Shown: positions 1-9,707, numbered from the stretch's first letter. The stretch: DNA of 64,000 nucleotides from Rahnella inusitata (GCF_003263515.1 NZ_JYDE01000017.1:341321-405320), one strand, 5' to 3'. A program made the numbers and translations. The notes: a model not told the origin generated them from the letters alone.

Positions 1-660
1 AGCGCGTTCCTGGGCTGGGAAGTGGTCTGGAATTCACCGCAGCGTGATGATGATGATACGCCGTGGGGCGAAGCCTTTAAGCGTCACGGTTCTCAGCTGT
101 TGCTGGGTGCTGTCTGGGCCGCCGGTATGGCGTGGCTGGACTTACGCTTCCTGTGGTGGCTGGCGCCTATCGTCTTTTCTCTTATCCTCTCGCCAATCGT
201 GTCGGTGTTGTCAAGCCGTGCAACGCTGGGGATTAAGAGTAAGAGAGCCAAGCTGTTCCTGATCCCGGAAGAGTACGATCCTCCGCGTGAACTGGTGGCG
301 ACTGATGAATATCTCAAACTGAACCGTGAACGTAAGTTGCAAAACGGCTTCATGCATGCGGTATTTGATCCGACGTTCAATGCGCTGGCGACAGCTATGG
401 CGACTTCGCGTCACCTGATGCGTGATGCGGTTGAAAATGGCCGTCGTGCTCACCTTGAGCAGGCGTTGAAAACCGGGCCGAAAGATTTAGGTAAGGCCGA
501 TCGCCTGATCCTTTTGAGCGATCCGGTACTGATGGCGCGCTTACACTCTGCGGTCTGGACGCAACCGGATCAGCAGGCGTGGAGTGAGCATTACAGTAAA
601 TTGCCGCGTAACGTTGAGGCATTCCCTGAAACCCAGACGCTGGAAGTTACACCCGCCTGA
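1..660 (+). CDS. opgH: Glucans biosynthesis glucosyltransferase H, C-terminal part (5' truncated by window)
   Basis: This is the C-terminal portion (about 219 residues) of the inner-membrane glucosyltransferase that builds the beta-1,2 backbone of osmoregulated periplasmic glucans. The reading frame is open from base 1, so the start lies outside the window. A hydrophobic pair of segments (around residues 30-70 of the visible part) corresponds to the last transmembrane helices, followed by the cytoplasmic tail. The downstream order yceK-msyB-mdtG is the same as next to E. coli mdoH, which supports the assignment. A strong terminator follows the stop codon. Confidence 0.93.
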   Translation, partial: SAFLGWEVVWNSPQRDDDDTPWGEAFKRHGSQLLLGAVWAAGMAWLDLRFLWWLAPIVFSLILSPIVSVLSSRATLGIKSKRAKLFLIPEEYDPPRELVATDEYLKLNRERKLQNGFMHAVFDPTFNALATAMATSRHLMRDAVENGRRAHLEQALKTGPKDLGKADRLILLSDPVLMARLHSAVWTQPDQQAWSEHYSKLPRNVEAFPETQTLEVTPA

Positions 661-685
661 GTTGATGTGAAGAGTCAGTAAAGCT

Positions 686-722
686 AACGGGCAGTATGTG
701 AAAAACATACTGCCCGTTTTTT
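686..722 (+). terminator. Rho-independent terminator after opgH
   Basis: A 13-bp perfect stem (AACGGGCAGTATG, bases 686-698, pairing with 706-718) with a 7-base loop runs into a T tract. It lies 26 bp after the opgH stop and ends the opgGH transcript. Confidence 0.9.
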
Positions 723-871
723 ATGGCAGGAAGTTCAGTGACTCTTTAGGTGCCAGCGTATAAAATTTTACTTTACCTTAACATCGTGGCGCATGGCGAC
801 GTGATACGCTGACAGCGCTATTTAGCGCTCCACGGAGTGCTTCCATTGATTCGAATCGACAGGTTGTGTGA

Positions 872-1117
872 GTGATTAATCGGGTAATTTTTCGCGGATG
901 TGTACTGGCATTACTGGCTGGAACGCTGACGGGCTGTGGCAGTATCATCAGCCGGACAGTACCGGGGCAGGGGCATGGCAATCAGTATTATCCCGGCGTG
1001 CAATGGGATCTGCGGGATAGCCCGTGGCGTTTTGTTACCGTCATCGACGTACCGCTTTCGATGATCGTCGACACTTTCATGCTGCCGGTTGACGCCCGCC
1101 ACGGACCTTACGATTAG
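872..1117 (+). CDS. yceK: YceK-type small lipoprotein (DUF1375)
   Basis: An 81-residue predicted lipoprotein. The N-terminus is a short hydrophobic signal ending in a lipobox (LTGC, acylated Cys at residue 22). The mature part carries the Trp- and Tyr-rich core seen in the YceK/DUF1375 family, ending near a PVDARHGPYD-type tail. The start used is GTG at 872, and no clear Shine-Dalgarno sequence is visible. It sits between opgH and msyB exactly as E. coli yceK does. Its function is not known; an outer-membrane-attached role is inferred from the lipobox. Confidence 0.85.
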   Translation: MINRVIFRGCVLALLAGTLTGCGSIISRTVPGQGHGNQYYPGVQWDLRDSPWRFVTVIDVPLSMIVDTFMLPVDARHGPYD

Positions 1118-1120
1118 ACG

Positions 1121-1528
1121 TTAGTCAATATCACGCCCCGGATAATCGTCCTCATCATCCCACTCTTCAGCAGCAGCAGCGCCTTCCTCGGTGTCGGTCT
1201 GCGGCTCATGCTGGAATTCTCCTTCATCCCATTCGTACAGCGTCGCTTCTTCCAGCCACTCTTCTTCGAGCTCGATGACGTCATAGTCTTCATCGAAAAT
1301 GGCCTGAGCGGCAGCACCGCTGCGGAAGGTTAACGCATCAATCGATTCCCCTTCGCCGTTAAGAAACTCCGCCTGCCACATGATGTCGCCATCCTGCATG
1401 ATGTATTTCTGCAAATTGAACTGATCGGGAAGCGGCTCTTCATCGCCCTGGACCCTGTCCTGTGCGGCTTCGAGAAATTCTTCGCGGGCGGCATCAATAG
1501 CTTCTTCAAGCGTTACGTACATGCTCAT
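1121..1528 (-). CDS. msyB: Acidic protein MsyB
   Basis: A 135-residue, very acidic protein matching MsyB of E. coli (124 residues) along its length: the start MSMYVTLEEAIDAAREEF, the central QKYIMQDGDIMWQ segment and the acidic tail with LYEWDEGEFQ are conserved. In E. coli MsyB was found as a multicopy suppressor of secY and secA defects; its real role is unclear. It is cytoplasmic, with no signal sequence. AGGAGA lies 6 bp ahead of the ATG at 1528; a second ATG two codons in is an alternative. It converges on yceK with only 3 bp between stop codons. Confidence 0.92.
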   Translation of the reverse strand: MSMYVTLEEAIDAAREEFLEAAQDRVQGDEEPLPDQFNLQKYIMQDGDIMWQAEFLNGEGESIDALTFRSGAAAQAIFDEDYDVIELEEEWLEEATLYEWDEGEFQHEPQTDTEEGAAAAEEWDDEDDYPGRDID

Positions 1529-1748
1529 TGTTGTCTCCTGAGTTGAAATGGGGTAACGGGTAAACAGTTATGGTGTAAATAGCGTTATGAATGAACAGGT
1601 AACAACCATCCGCCAGTGAAAACGCTGATTCAATGATTGTTGTCGATAAATCACAGAGTGCAAGTTTTCAGATGAAAAACAGTCTGGCATTCTTCTGCTA
1701 TTCTGAATTTCCTGGTCATAAACGCTGATGTGAGGGAGTGAATTTACG

Positions 1749-2147
1749 ATGATTTCACGAAATGCAGTGCTGCGGGTGGCGCGCCCGACTGACAATCTTG
1801 GGCAAATAGCCCAAATGTATTGTCACGGTTTAGGATTCGAGGTGATTGGCCGCTTCAGCGATCATCAGGGATTTGACGGCGTTCTGGTAGGACATCCGCA
1901 TCATCATTACCATCTGGAATTTACGCATCATCACGCTTCAACCGCAGGCCGTGCGCCGACACAGGACAACCTGTTGGTCTTTTATATTTCCGAGTCCGAC
2001 CAATGGAATGCGCAATGTGAAGCGATGCGCCTGGCCGGGTTTACAGAGGTGGCGTCGTTTAACCCCTACTGGGACGAGAACGGCAAAACGTTTGAGGATG
2101 TGGATGGATATCGTGTAGTTTTGGCTTCTCGTGACTGGACGGTTTAG
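1749..2147 (+). CDS. VOC (glyoxalase/bleomycin-resistance fold) family protein, YycE-like
   Basis: A 132-residue protein with the beta-alpha-beta-beta-beta organisation of the vicinal oxygen chelate superfamily: a first half starting NAVLRVARPTDNL and a second half ending in FEDVDGYRVVLAS. A histidine-dense stretch (about residues 49-66, eight or more His) lies at the end of the first module and could supply metal ligands. The YycE-like family has no established substrate. GAGGGAG stands upstream of the ATG at 1749. It is absent from this place in E. coli, so it is a lineage-specific addition between msyB and mdtG. Confidence 0.75.
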   Translation: MISRNAVLRVARPTDNLGQIAQMYCHGLGFEVIGRFSDHQGFDGVLVGHPHHHYHLEFTHHHASTAGRAPTQDNLLVFYISESDQWNAQCEAMRLAGFTEVASFNPYWDENGKTFEDVDGYRVVLASRDWTV

Positions 2148-2279
2148 ACACAAATGTCAGTACTTTCCCTGCTTTGCAAAGGCTCTGAAGGGGGAGGGTA
2201 AAGTTTTAGCAAACCGTCTGCGCGGCGTGAAATTGGGGATTACAGTGACCATGAAACTTTCAGCAATAAGGTTACTGTT

Positions 2280-2612
2280 ATGAAGATTATTTCCCGCGCG
2301 TTACTTCTGCCGCTGTGCAGCCTCGGCGTGTTATTCAGCGTTGCCAGTACAGCAGCTGAAAATGTACATCCTCAGCCACTGCAGGGCTTACCGCCATTCC
2401 ACGGAGAAGGCATGCCGCCGCCATTGATGATGGGGTTCTGTCATCCGGGGCAGTTGTTCTGTGCCAGCGTGGCCAGTGATAATCCGACTCAGACTATCCA
2501 GAACCTGACATCGGTGCTGCCGGCAACCACGGCCGGTAAGCATTATGAGGTCCGACTGGCGGTCGTTGAAGTCCCTGATGGTCTGCCACCCCGCCCGGAA
2601 ATGGCGAAGTAA
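2280..2612 (+). CDS. Small secreted proline-rich protein, unknown
   Basis: I do not recognise a family. The 110-residue product starts with a clear Sec signal peptide (charged MKIISR, a hydrophobic core, likely cleavage after the STAA-type site near residue 26). The mature part of about 84 residues is rich in Pro, Gly and Met, with two Cys about 8 residues apart (FCHPGQLFC) that could form a disulphide, and a C-terminal beta-like segment. AAGG lies 8 bp ahead of the ATG. A 10-codon reading frame (2251-2283) ends in ATGA overlap with this start. The location is probably periplasmic. Confidence 0.6.
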   Translation: MKIISRALLLPLCSLGVLFSVASTAAENVHPQPLQGLPPFHGEGMPPPLMMGFCHPGQLFCASVASDNPTQTIQNLTSVLPATTAGKHYEVRLAVVEVPDGLPPRPEMAK

Positions 2613-2638
2613 GCGGCTTTCTGTCCCGGCGGCCATGT

Positions 2639-3877
2639 TTAATCGACCATCGCCTGACGCGGCCGATGTTGCAGACACCACCAGGAGTAGACGGCGTTAA
2701 ACAGCACCACCAGCGCCGTGACGCAAAATACTGTACGAAACCCGTAACTGGCCGAGACTGCTGCACCCAGCAGCGGGCCGGTGACGTTTCCGACATCACG
2801 GAATGACTGGTTGTAGCTGAACACGCGTCCTGCGACCTGATTAGTGCAGTTGTATATCAGCAGGGTCTGTACCGCCGGAAGCAGCGCACCGTCGGTGGCA
2901 CCGAGCAGGAAGCGCAGAATCCCCAACTGCAACGGCGTTTGCACAAATGCCATCGGGATGAGCAGCAGCACTGATATCCCCATCATTGCCACCAGAATGC
3001 GCTCCGGTCCGATTCTGTCCCCCAGTTTACCCAGCCGTGGCGCACTCATTAAAGCCGCCACGCCCGGCACTGATGCAATCATGCCGCTGATAAACGCCAG
3101 ATTCTGCGTGTTACCCGCCAGCTCCCGCACGTAAAGTGTGAGGATGGGCGCAATCGAGCCGGTCGCCACCTGAATAATCATCGTGGTGACGAACAGGCAA
3201 AGGACCAGTTTCGGGTTTTTAAGCGAAGCAAACACCTGCTTACGGTTAAGCATGTCTTTTTTATTCACCGGGACGAACTGTTCGCGGATGCAGTACAGCG
3301 TCATCACAAAGCACAGGAACAGCACCGCAGCAGTGATGAAGAAGACCGGACGCAGCCCGTAGCTGTCCGCCAGTAAACCGCCGACCAGCGGCCCGAGGAG
3401 TGCGCCACTGACGCCACCGGTTGAAAGCGTGCCCAGTGCCCAGCCACTTTTGTTACGGGGAATTTGAGTGGCAATCAGCGCGTTGGCGTTGGGCACGAAG
3501 CCGCCGAGTAAGCCGAGCAGGGCGCGGAGAACGAGGAATTGCCAGATGTTTTGCGCGAATCCCATCAACACCATGACGATCGACATACCGAGTGCAGAGC
3601 GCAGCAACATGATTTTGCGTCCCTTGCGGTCGGCAAGCCCACCCCAGAAGGGGGATGCGATGGCGGAAAACAGGAAGGTGATACTGAAGACCAGCCCTGA
3701 CCACATGTTCAGGGACTCATGGCCGGTTACGCCGAGAGTTTCTACGTACAGCGGCAGGAAAGGCATAATCAGGCTGAAAGCGGCACCGGTAAGAAAGCAG
3801 CCGATCCAGGCAACAAACAGATTACGTTTCCAGTTAATGGGTTCTGGTGCTATTTCAGGTTCAGGATCCGGGGTCAT
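2639..3877 (-). CDS. mdtG: MFS multidrug efflux transporter MdtG
   Basis: A 412-residue major facilitator of the DHA1 type with about 12 transmembrane segments. The loop 2-3 motif ([12 protein letters not shown], about residues 79-90) and a second copy-like [11 protein letters not shown] in the C-terminal half are the MFS signature A repeats. E. coli MdtG (408 residues) exports fosfomycin and deoxycholate when overproduced and is induced by MarA/SoxS/Rob. The product is an inner-membrane protein using the proton gradient. The position close to msyB matches E. coli. No strong Shine-Dalgarno sequence is seen before the ATG at 3877. Confidence 0.92.
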   Translation of the reverse strand: MTPDPEPEIAPEPINWKRNLFVAWIGCFLTGAAFSLIMPFLPLYVETLGVTGHESLNMWSGLVFSITFLFSAIASPFWGGLADRKGRKIMLLRSALGMSIVMVLMGFAQNIWQFLVLRALLGLLGGFVPNANALIATQIPRNKSGWALGTLSTGGVSGALLGPLVGGLLADSYGLRPVFFITAAVLFLCFVMTLYCIREQFVPVNKKDMLNRKQVFASLKNPKLVLCLFVTTMIIQVATGSIAPILTLYVRELAGNTQNLAFISGMIASVPGVAALMSAPRLGKLGDRIGPERILVAMMGISVLLLIPMAFVQTPLQLGILRFLLGATDGALLPAVQTLLIYNCTNQVAGRVFSYNQSFRDVGNVTGPLLGAAVSASYGFRTVFCVTALVVLFNAVYSWWCLQHRPRQAMVD

Positions 3878-4082
3878 AAATTACCGAAAGATAAAGGTCG
3901 ATTCGCTCTGTCATAGCAGACAGAAACAAGGCAGAGCACAAGTAACAATCAGTCAGATGGATAATTATGCGCCTAATTATCATCCACTTCAATGATGTTA
4001 ATGAACTGTAACAAGAGGACTAAAATACAGGTATTAAAAAAAAGCGGGGATGCAGGAGATCAATATCAGTGCGGATAGATCA

Positions 4083-4112
4083 CAAGAAAACGGCCAGCAA
4101 GGAGGCTGGCCG
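4083..4112 (-). terminator. Rho-independent terminator of the DoxX gene
   Basis: Read on the minus strand, CGGCCAGC and GCTGGCCG (bases 4112-4105 and 4098-4091) form an 8-bp GC-rich stem followed by TTTTCTT. It lies about 35 bp beyond the stop of the DoxX gene. Confidence 0.8.
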
Positions 4113-4147
4113 CGACAGACTCAGAAAGATAAATACCACCGTAGAAA

Positions 4148-4582
4148 TTAACGCAGCGCCGGATTTTTCATCACAGAATAACGGCCGCTGCCAAGGAACA
4201 TAATCACCAGGCCGCCGAAGAAATACAGCGCTTCGCCTTCCAGACCCCAGGCTCCCACGTCAGTGACGGTGAAGAATTTACCCGCGACCACCAGGAAGAC
4301 GGCAACAAGAATATTGAATGCCATCACCAGCGCCGCAGGGCGGGTGAAGATCCCCAAAATGATCAGAACGGGGGCAATCACTTCGCCGATATAGGCACCG
4401 TAGGCAATGAAACCCGGCAAGCCATCAGCCTGTAACATTTTAGCGATCCAGCCGACACCGTTCTCAATTTTTGCCACGCCGTGGAACAGAATAAGAATAC
4501 CGAAAGTGAGACGTAACAAAAGCTTACCGAAATCAGGATGGTCGGTGGCGCGGGTAAAAGCAGTGTTCAGTTTAGCCAGCAT
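4148..4582 (-). CDS. DoxX family inner-membrane protein
   Basis: A 144-residue protein with four predicted transmembrane helices and DoxX family features: an N-terminal RLTFGILILFHGVAKI segment and the GEVIAPVLIILGIFTRPAA helix-turn in the middle. E. coli relatives are YphA and YqjF. DoxX proteins in other bacteria form redox-related membrane complexes, but no function is known for this clade. A good AAAGGAACG precedes the ATG at 4582. It is transcribed alone and flanked by its own terminator, between mdtG and lpxL. Confidence 0.85.
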   Translation of the reverse strand: MLAKLNTAFTRATDHPDFGKLLLRLTFGILILFHGVAKIENGVGWIAKMLQADGLPGFIAYGAYIGEVIAPVLIILGIFTRPAALVMAFNILVAVFLVVAGKFFTVTDVGAWGLEGEALYFFGGLVIMFLGSGRYSVMKNPALR

Positions 4583-4757
4583 AATACGTTCCTTTCGAAT
4601 GAGACTCAGATGTCACGCGGCCCCAAAAAGGGTGGGGTAATCACGTGGGGAAATTATGCTGAGAGTATTGGCCTAAAAGAGAAGAGATAAAATCTGATAA
4701 CTTTGAAGAAGTCTGTCAAAAAAACTGTTTAAGCAAATCAAAAACAGAGAAACAAAC

Positions 4758-4782
4758 GCCGGTTCAGTGAATGAGAACCGGC
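4758..4782 (-). terminator. Terminator downstream of lpxL
   Basis: An 8-bp stem GCCGGTTC/GAACCGGC (4758-4765 and 4775-4782) with a 9-base loop lies 8 bp past the lpxL stop on the minus strand and is followed by a T-rich stretch (GTTTGTTTCT). Confidence 0.7.
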
Positions 4783-4789
4783 AAGCTGT

Positions 4790-5725
4790 TTAATCTTTTA
4801 GTTTTTTATACAGTGAAGACTCGCCCTGCGGACGCGTTTTGAAGCGGCGATGCAGCCACATATATTGTTCCGGAGCCTGACGGATTTCGTTTTCCACCAC
4901 TTTGTTCATGTAGGTGGCAGCTACAACTTCATCATCCAGTGGGAAGTCAGCGACCTGAGGATGAATGATCATCTCATAGCCTTTGCCACCTTCCAGACGT
5001 CGTGGGGTGAACGGAATGATCGCCGGTTTGCCCATACGCGCCAGCAGATAAGTGCCGGTGGTGGTGGCAGCCTTGTCAACGGCAAAAAACGGCACAAAGA
5101 CGCTGGCACGCGGACCGTAGTCATGGTCCGGGGCGTACCAGATGATGTCGCCTTGCTTGAGGCTGCGGATCATCCCTTTAAGGTCTTTGCGATCCAGCAT
5201 GCCTTTGTTTGAGCGCATACGGCCTTTGGTCTGGATCCAGTCCATCAGTTTATTGTCGTGCGGACGATAAACGCCCACGCCCGGATTGTGGATGCCGAAA
5301 ATGCGCGCACCCAGTTCGAGCGTCAGGAAGTGAACGCCGATCAATAACACGCCCTGCTGGTTGTCGCGGGCGCGCTGAATGTGCTCAAGCCCGCTGACGC
5401 GAAACCAGCGCTCTATACGCCAGTCAGGCCAGAACCACGCCATGCCGGTTTCAAACAACCCCATGCCAACGGATTCAAAGTTTTTCACCACCATATCTGC
5501 CCGCTGTTCAGGGTGCATATCGGGGAAACAGAGTTCGAGATTACGTTGCGCGATTTTGTAGCGTTGTTTCAGAAAGCGCATGGAGAAACGCCCGAGCCCG
5601 GTGCCGAGACGATAGATAACCGGATAAGGTAATAAGACCAGCGCGTACAATAAACCCAGACCCATCCAGGTGAGCCAGTAACGTGGGTGCAGTAACGAAC
5701 GGTTAAATGTTGGTACCTGAGTCAT
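4790..5725 (-). CDS. lpxL: Lipid A lauroyl acyltransferase LpxL
   Basis: A 311-residue Kdo-dependent lauroyltransferase that adds the first secondary acyl chain to the lipid A precursor at the inner membrane. The HX4D/E catalytic motif is present as HFLTLE with His132 and Glu137, the same numbers as in E. coli LpxL. One transmembrane segment lies near residues 20-38. The conserved block with [16 protein letters not shown] (about residues 161-180) follows the catalytic motif. It is transcribed alone here; in E. coli lpxL is likewise close to trhO (yceA). Confidence 0.95.
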   Translation of the reverse strand: MTQVPTFNRSLLHPRYWLTWMGLGLLYALVLLPYPVIYRLGTGLGRFSMRFLKQRYKIAQRNLELCFPDMHPEQRADMVVKNFESVGMGLFETGMAWFWPDWRIERWFRVSGLEHIQRARDNQQGVLLIGVHFLTLELGARIFGIHNPGVGVYRPHDNKLMDWIQTKGRMRSNKGMLDRKDLKGMIRSLKQGDIIWYAPDHDYGPRASVFVPFFAVDKAATTTGTYLLARMGKPAIIPFTPRRLEGGKGYEMIIHPQVADFPLDDEVVAATYMNKVVENEIRQAPEQYMWLHRRFKTRPQGESSLYKKLKD

Positions 5726-6032
5726 AGAATCTCTGCGTCATTATATTGATGTAGAAAATATATAAGCTCTGTCTAGTGCAGCAGCCCGCTACATAAAAAC
5801 GGTCACTCCCCATATGGAGTGCGTGTTATGCGTTAATTTCTTGTAGCAAAGTGACATATTGTGGCACTTTTTTTGTATGAGGTGAAAGTTGTCGGCACTA
5901 ATACCTCATTTTTTGGTATTCACTGCCTGAATGGAAAGCAATGTGCTCTTTTTATGAACGGCGGCCTATAAAAGGCTACAGAGTGGACTTTTCTCTTTCC
6001 GACTGAATATCAGCAGAGAACCGGTTTTTGTC
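5726..6032. other. Intergenic region upstream of lpxL
   Basis: About 300 bp with no supported gene. It must hold the lpxL promoter. A perfect inverted repeat CACTCC-CCATAT-GGAGTG lies at 5804-5821, about 80-95 bp upstream of the lpxL start, and could be an operator or a leader hairpin. Nothing else stands out; the sequence is moderately AT-rich. Confidence 0.5.
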
Positions 6033-6062
6033 AAATAAACGGGCAGCCAAATGGGCTGCCCG
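6033..6062 (-). terminator. Terminator of the Old Yellow Enzyme homologue gene
   Basis: On the minus strand CGGGCAGCC pairs with GGCTGCCCG around an ATTT loop (6062-6053 and 6048-6040), followed by TTTATTTG. It lies 23 bp after the stop codon. Confidence 0.85.
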
Positions 6063-6084
6063 AGGGTAAATTTACAAACAGAGA

Positions 6085-7182
6085 TTACTTTGGCAGGAAT
6101 AAACCTTTTACGCTGTGCGGCTCGCTGCGCCAGTATTGTTTCGGTGCGGTCACTTTGGCGCCAAGTTTGGCGGCGGCGTGCCACGGCCAGCGCGGGTTGT
6201 ACAGAATCCCGCGCGCCAAAGCGATCATATCCGCCTGACCGGTGCCGATAATCGCTTCAGCCTGTTCAGGCTCGGTAATCAGGCCAACGGCGATCACCGG
6301 CATTTTCACGTAACGCTTAATGCCATCGGCGAAAGGTACCTGATAGTTCGGGCCGACGGCGATCTTTTGCTCTGTGCTCAGGCCTCCGCTGGAGACGTGA
6401 ATGTAGCTACAACCCAGCGCATCCAGCGCTTTGGCCAGCTCGATGGATTGCTCCAGATCCCAGCCGCCTTCCACCCAGTCGGTCGCGGAAATACGCACGC
6501 CCACCGGTTTTTCTGCCGGGAAGGCCGCGCGGATTTCTTCGAAGATTTCCAGCAGCAGGCGCATACGGTTCTCCAGCGAACCGCCGTACTGATCGGTACG
6601 CTGGTTGGAGAGCGGCGAGAGGAACTGATGTAGCAGATAACCATGCGCACCGTGTAATTCCAGCAGATCAAACCCAAGACGATCGGCGCGGAATACGCTG
6701 TCGACGTAAGCTTTTTTCAGGTCTTCGATGCGTTCAAGCGACATCGCCTCGGGGGATTCGGTACCTTCTGCAAATGCCAGCGCAGACGGCGCGACGGTTT
6801 GCCAGCCACCGGCGGACTGAGGGATTTGCGCGCCACCATTCCATGGCGCTGCGCACGACGCTTTACGGCCTGCATGGCCGAGTTGCAGGCCGAGTGCCAT
6901 GTCGCTGTTTTCACGCAGGCCATCAACCAGACCTTTCAGCGCGGTCTCGGTCTCATCATCCCATAGCCCTAAATCCTCGGCAGAAATGCGCCCGACGGAT
7001 TCCACCGCGGTGGCTTCCAGAATCAGCAAACCTGCCCCCGAGAAGGATAACTGGCCGAGATGAGCGTGATGCCAGGACGTGGCTTTGCCGTTATCTGAGG
7101 AGTACTGGCACATTGGGGCGATCACAATGCGGTTTGGCAATGTCAGCTGACCCAGCGAAATCGGTTCAAAAAGCTTGCTCAT
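6085..7182 (-). CDS. NADH:flavin oxidoreductase, Old Yellow Enzyme class III (YqjM/NamA-like)
   Basis: A 365-residue FMN-dependent TIM-barrel ene-reductase. The class III thermophilic-like OYE signature PMCQYS is present with Cys25, the residue that tunes FMN in YqjM. HAGRK, LHGAHGYLLHQFLSP and SLENRMR are the usual FMN and substrate-loop motifs, and VGLIT plus ALARG bind the FMN phosphate. The family reduces activated alkenes, nitro compounds and quinones with NADPH. I start at ATG 7182 because AGGAGCAG precedes it; the frame runs open upstream to 7239 without a ribosome site. The physiological substrate is unknown. Confidence 0.87.
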   Translation of the reverse strand: MSKLFEPISLGQLTLPNRIVIAPMCQYSSDNGKATSWHHAHLGQLSFSGAGLLILEATAVESVGRISAEDLGLWDDETETALKGLVDGLRENSDMALGLQLGHAGRKASCAAPWNGGAQIPQSAGGWQTVAPSALAFAEGTESPEAMSLERIEDLKKAYVDSVFRADRLGFDLLELHGAHGYLLHQFLSPLSNQRTDQYGGSLENRMRLLLEIFEEIRAAFPAEKPVGVRISATDWVEGGWDLEQSIELAKALDALGCSYIHVSSGGLSTEQKIAVGPNYQVPFADGIKRYVKMPVIAVGLITEPEQAEAIIGTGQADMIALARGILYNPRWPWHAAAKLGAKVTAPKQYWRSEPHSVKGLFLPK

Positions 7183-7317
7183 GTTTCCTGCTCCTGCGAA
7201 GGGTTGAATCGTGAATAAATCCCGAAAAATGGATAACACCTAAGCATAGATTATCGTAAATATCCTGGGTGCAAGGAGCAGCAGGTGTTTTTCTGTTGAC
7301 GAATTTGCAACGGGAGA

Positions 7318-7345
7318 TGTCCTCATTGTTGCTTTAATGTATAAT
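7318..7345 (+). promoter_or_regulatory. Probable sigma-70 promoter of trhO
   Basis: A perfect TATAAT at 7340-7345 lies 56 bp ahead of the trhO start. The best -35 candidate with legal spacing (TGTCCT at 7318-7323, 16 bp) is poor, so the promoter rests mainly on the -10. Confidence 0.45.
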
Positions 7346-7401
7346 CTTGCCGCTTAAAAGTGACCGATAGTTTAATTCCCCGAAAGACAGGAACGTACAC
7401 C

Positions 7402-8457
7402 ATGCCAGTGTTACATAACCGTATTTCTAATGAGGAACTGAGGGAGCGCATGCTGGCCGAAACTGAGCCGCGCACCACTGTTTCTTTTTATAAGTATTTC
7501 CAGATTGAAGATCCGAAAGCCTTCCGCGATGCCCTTTATATCAGCCTGACGCGTCTGAACGTGTTTGGCAGAATTTACGTGGCGAAAGAAGGGATTAACG
7601 CGCAGATAAGCGTCCCGCAAAGCCGGTTCGATGCGTTCAAAACTGAGCTATTTTCCAGCCATCCGGCGCTGGATCAAATTCGTCTGAACGTTGCCCTTGA
7701 AGACGATGGCAAATCGTTCTGGGTGCTGCGCCTGAAAGTGCGTGACCGCATTGTGGCGGACGGTATCGACGACGAAAGCTTTGACCCGTCCAATATCGGT
7801 GAGTACCTGAAAGCTGAGCAGGTCAACGCGATGATTGACGATCCGGACACGCTGTTTGTCGATATGCGTAATCACTACGAATACGAAGTAGGGCATTTCG
7901 ACAAAGCGATCGAAGTGCCATCGGACACTTTCCGCGATCAGCTGCCAATGGCCGTTGATATGCTGAAAGAAGACAAAGAAAAGAAAATTGTCATGTACTG
8001 CACTGGCGGGATCCGCTGTGAAAAAGCCAGCGCTTACATGCTGCACAACGGGTTTAAAAATGTGTATCACGTCGAAGGCGGCATTATTGAATATGCGCGC
8101 CGGGCGAAAGAGCAAGGTTTGCCGGTTAAATTTAAAGGCAAGAATTTTGTCTTTGATGAGCGCATGGGCGAACGTATTTCTGATGACGTGATCGCGCATT
8201 GTCACCAGTGCGGCACCGCGTGTGATAACCATACCAACTGCAAAAACGACGGCTGCCACTTGTTGTTTATTCAGTGCCCAAGCTGTGCGGCGAAGTTTGA
8301 CGGTTGTTGCAGTGAAATCTGTATGACAGAGCTGAAACTGCCGGTCGAAGAACAGCGCGCGCTGCGTGCCGGGCGTGAAAATGGTATCAAGATTTTCAAC
8401 AAGTCCAAAGGCCTGTTGCAAACCACCATGCATATTCCTGCGCCAGAAAACGACTGA
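7402..8457 (+). CDS. trhO: tRNA uridine(34) hydroxylase TrhO (YceA)
   Basis: A 351-residue protein collinear with E. coli TrhO (350), which hydroxylates U34 of several tRNAs with molecular oxygen on the way to 5-carboxymethoxyuridine. The N-terminal acylphosphatase-like part is followed by a rhodanese domain whose active loop CTGGIRC begins at Cys200, and a Cys-rich C-terminus ([27 protein letters not shown]) probably binds zinc. I take ATG 7402 because the product then begins MPVLHNRIS as in E. coli; the frame extends to a GTG at 7360. Confidence 0.94.
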   Translation: MPVLHNRISNEELRERMLAETEPRTTVSFYKYFQIEDPKAFRDALYISLTRLNVFGRIYVAKEGINAQISVPQSRFDAFKTELFSSHPALDQIRLNVALEDDGKSFWVLRLKVRDRIVADGIDDESFDPSNIGEYLKAEQVNAMIDDPDTLFVDMRNHYEYEVGHFDKAIEVPSDTFRDQLPMAVDMLKEDKEKKIVMYCTGGIRCEKASAYMLHNGFKNVYHVEGGIIEYARRAKEQGLPVKFKGKNFVFDERMGERISDDVIAHCHQCGTACDNHTNCKNDGCHLLFIQCPSCAAKFDGCCSEICMTELKLPVEEQRALRAGRENGIKIFNKSKGLLQTTMHIPAPEND

Positions 8458-8473
8458 TCCGTTTTCAGGATGT

Positions 8474-8515
8474 AAAAAAGCCCTGACTGGCCTCGCCATT
8501 CAGGGCTTTTTCTTT
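8474..8515. terminator. Bidirectional terminator between trhO and yceI
   Basis: AGCCCTGA (8480-8487) pairs with TCAGGGCT (8500-8507). The stem is preceded by AAAAA and followed by TTTTTCTTT, so it can serve both convergent genes. Confidence 0.85.
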
Positions 8516-8526
8516 GCCGGCAGGAA

Positions 8527-9105
8527 TTACTTCTCCCGGACGCCTTCAACAGAAATGATCAGCTCAACATCCTGAGAGGCCGGGCCCAAATCGGTTGTGA
8601 TGCCGTAATCTTTCAGCGCGATGGTGCCAGCGGCTTCAAAGCCCGCACGGTAACCGCCCCATGGATCTTTACCCTGACCCAGCAGTTTCGCCTGTAACGT
8701 CAGCGGTTTGGTGACGCCGTTTAGCGTGAAATCTCCGGTCACTGCCAGGTTCTCGCCCTCTTTTTTCACAGATGTCGAGGTGAAAGTGGCCTGCGGATGT
8801 TTACCGACGTTGAGGAATTCTGCGCTGCGCAGGTGTTTGTCGCGCTCAGCGTGATTGGTAAATACGCTGGTGGTGTTAATGGTGACGTTGACTTTATCGG
8901 CAGAGGGATCTTTTTCATCAAAGGTGAAACCACCGTCGAAATCATTAAAGCTGCCGTACAGCCAGCTGTAGCCTAAGTGCTTGATACGAAATTCGATAAA
9001 GGCGTGCTGGCCCTCTTTGTCGATTTTATAATTTGCTGCGCTGGCGGATCCGGCAGCCAGTAACAGCGATGCCAGCGTCAGGCCCAGTGTGGTTTTTTTC
9101 AACAT
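8527..9105 (-). CDS. yceI: Periplasmic YceI family protein
   Basis: A 192-residue protein (E. coli YceI 191) with a Sec signal peptide ending at ASA about residue 23. The mature part begins with [19 protein letters not shown], the first strand of the lipocalin-like beta barrel that binds isoprenoid lipids such as octaprenyl chains in the structurally studied TT1927b homologue. E. coli YceI is induced at high pH. GGAG precedes the ATG. It lies 47 bp after yceJ on the same strand and is almost certainly cotranscribed with it, as in E. coli. Confidence 0.93.
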   Translation of the reverse strand: MLKKTTLGLTLASLLLAAGSASAANYKIDKEGQHAFIEFRIKHLGYSWLYGSFNDFDGGFTFDEKDPSADKVNVTINTTSVFTNHAERDKHLRSAEFLNVGKHPQATFTSTSVKKEGENLAVTGDFTLNGVTKPLTLQAKLLGQGKDPWGGYRAGFEAAGTIALKDYGITTDLGPASQDVELIISVEGVREK

Positions 9106-9152
9106 GATGATTCTCCATTGTCCATAAAGTGAAGAGCAGAAAGTGAAACGGA

Positions 9153-9707
9153 TCAGCGACCCAGCATGCGTGTCAGGGTGCTGTCCCGGTCAATGAAATG
9201 ATGTTTAAGCGCCGCAAGCGCATGTAAGGCGGAAACGATCACAATGCCCCACGCCATCCATAAATGAACTGTTCCGGCAATGTCCGCCTGCTGGTTCAAT
9301 CCGAAGAGCGTGGCAGGGATATCAAACCAGCCAAACACACTTACCGGCTGGCCCTCTGCCGTGGAAATCAGATAGCCGCTGATCAAAATGCCGAACAGTC
9401 CGGCAAACAGCAGCAGGTGCGCCAGCCACGCGCCGAGGCGGGTTTTCGCGCTGTAACTGCTGAGCGGTTTCGGCGGCGGGGAAATAAACCGCCATGCCAG
9501 CCGGAATACCATGGCGGTGAAAACCAATATGCCGATACTTTTATGTAATTCCGGCGCACGGTGATACCAGGTGTCGTAATAACCTAATCCCACCATCCAC
9601 AGGCCCAGCGCGAATAATCCGTAAACGGCCAGCGCGACTGCCCAATGAATCACAACGGAAATATTGCCAAAGCGAACAGGCGTATTTTTCCACAGCATAA
9701 AAGACAT
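9153..9707 (-). CDS. yceJ: Cytochrome b561 family protein YceJ
   Basis: A four-helix di-heme cytochrome b561 of about 184 residues in the inner membrane. Likely heme ligands are the His residues in [10 protein letters not shown] (helix 1), HKSIGILVF (helix 2) and the last two helices ([26 protein letters not shown]). The family moves electrons between ubiquinol and acceptors such as superoxide or periplasmic partners. I take ATG 9707, but GTG 9716 and ATG 9698 are in frame and the ribosome site is weak for all. It forms an operon with yceI. Confidence 0.87.
   Translation of the reverse strand: MSFMLWKNTPVRFGNISVVIHWAVALAVYGLFALGLWMVGLGYYDTWYHRAPELHKSIGILVFTAMVFRLAWRFISPPPKPLSSYSAKTRLGAWLAHLLLFAGLFGILISGYLISTAEGQPVSVFGWFDIPATLFGLNQQADIAGTVHLWMAWGIVIVSALHALAALKHHFIDRDSTLTRMLGR

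Noticed and set aside
7648..8499. 283-codon frame opposite trhO
   Set aside because: Antisense to a conserved gene, no domain, and it runs through the bidirectional terminator.
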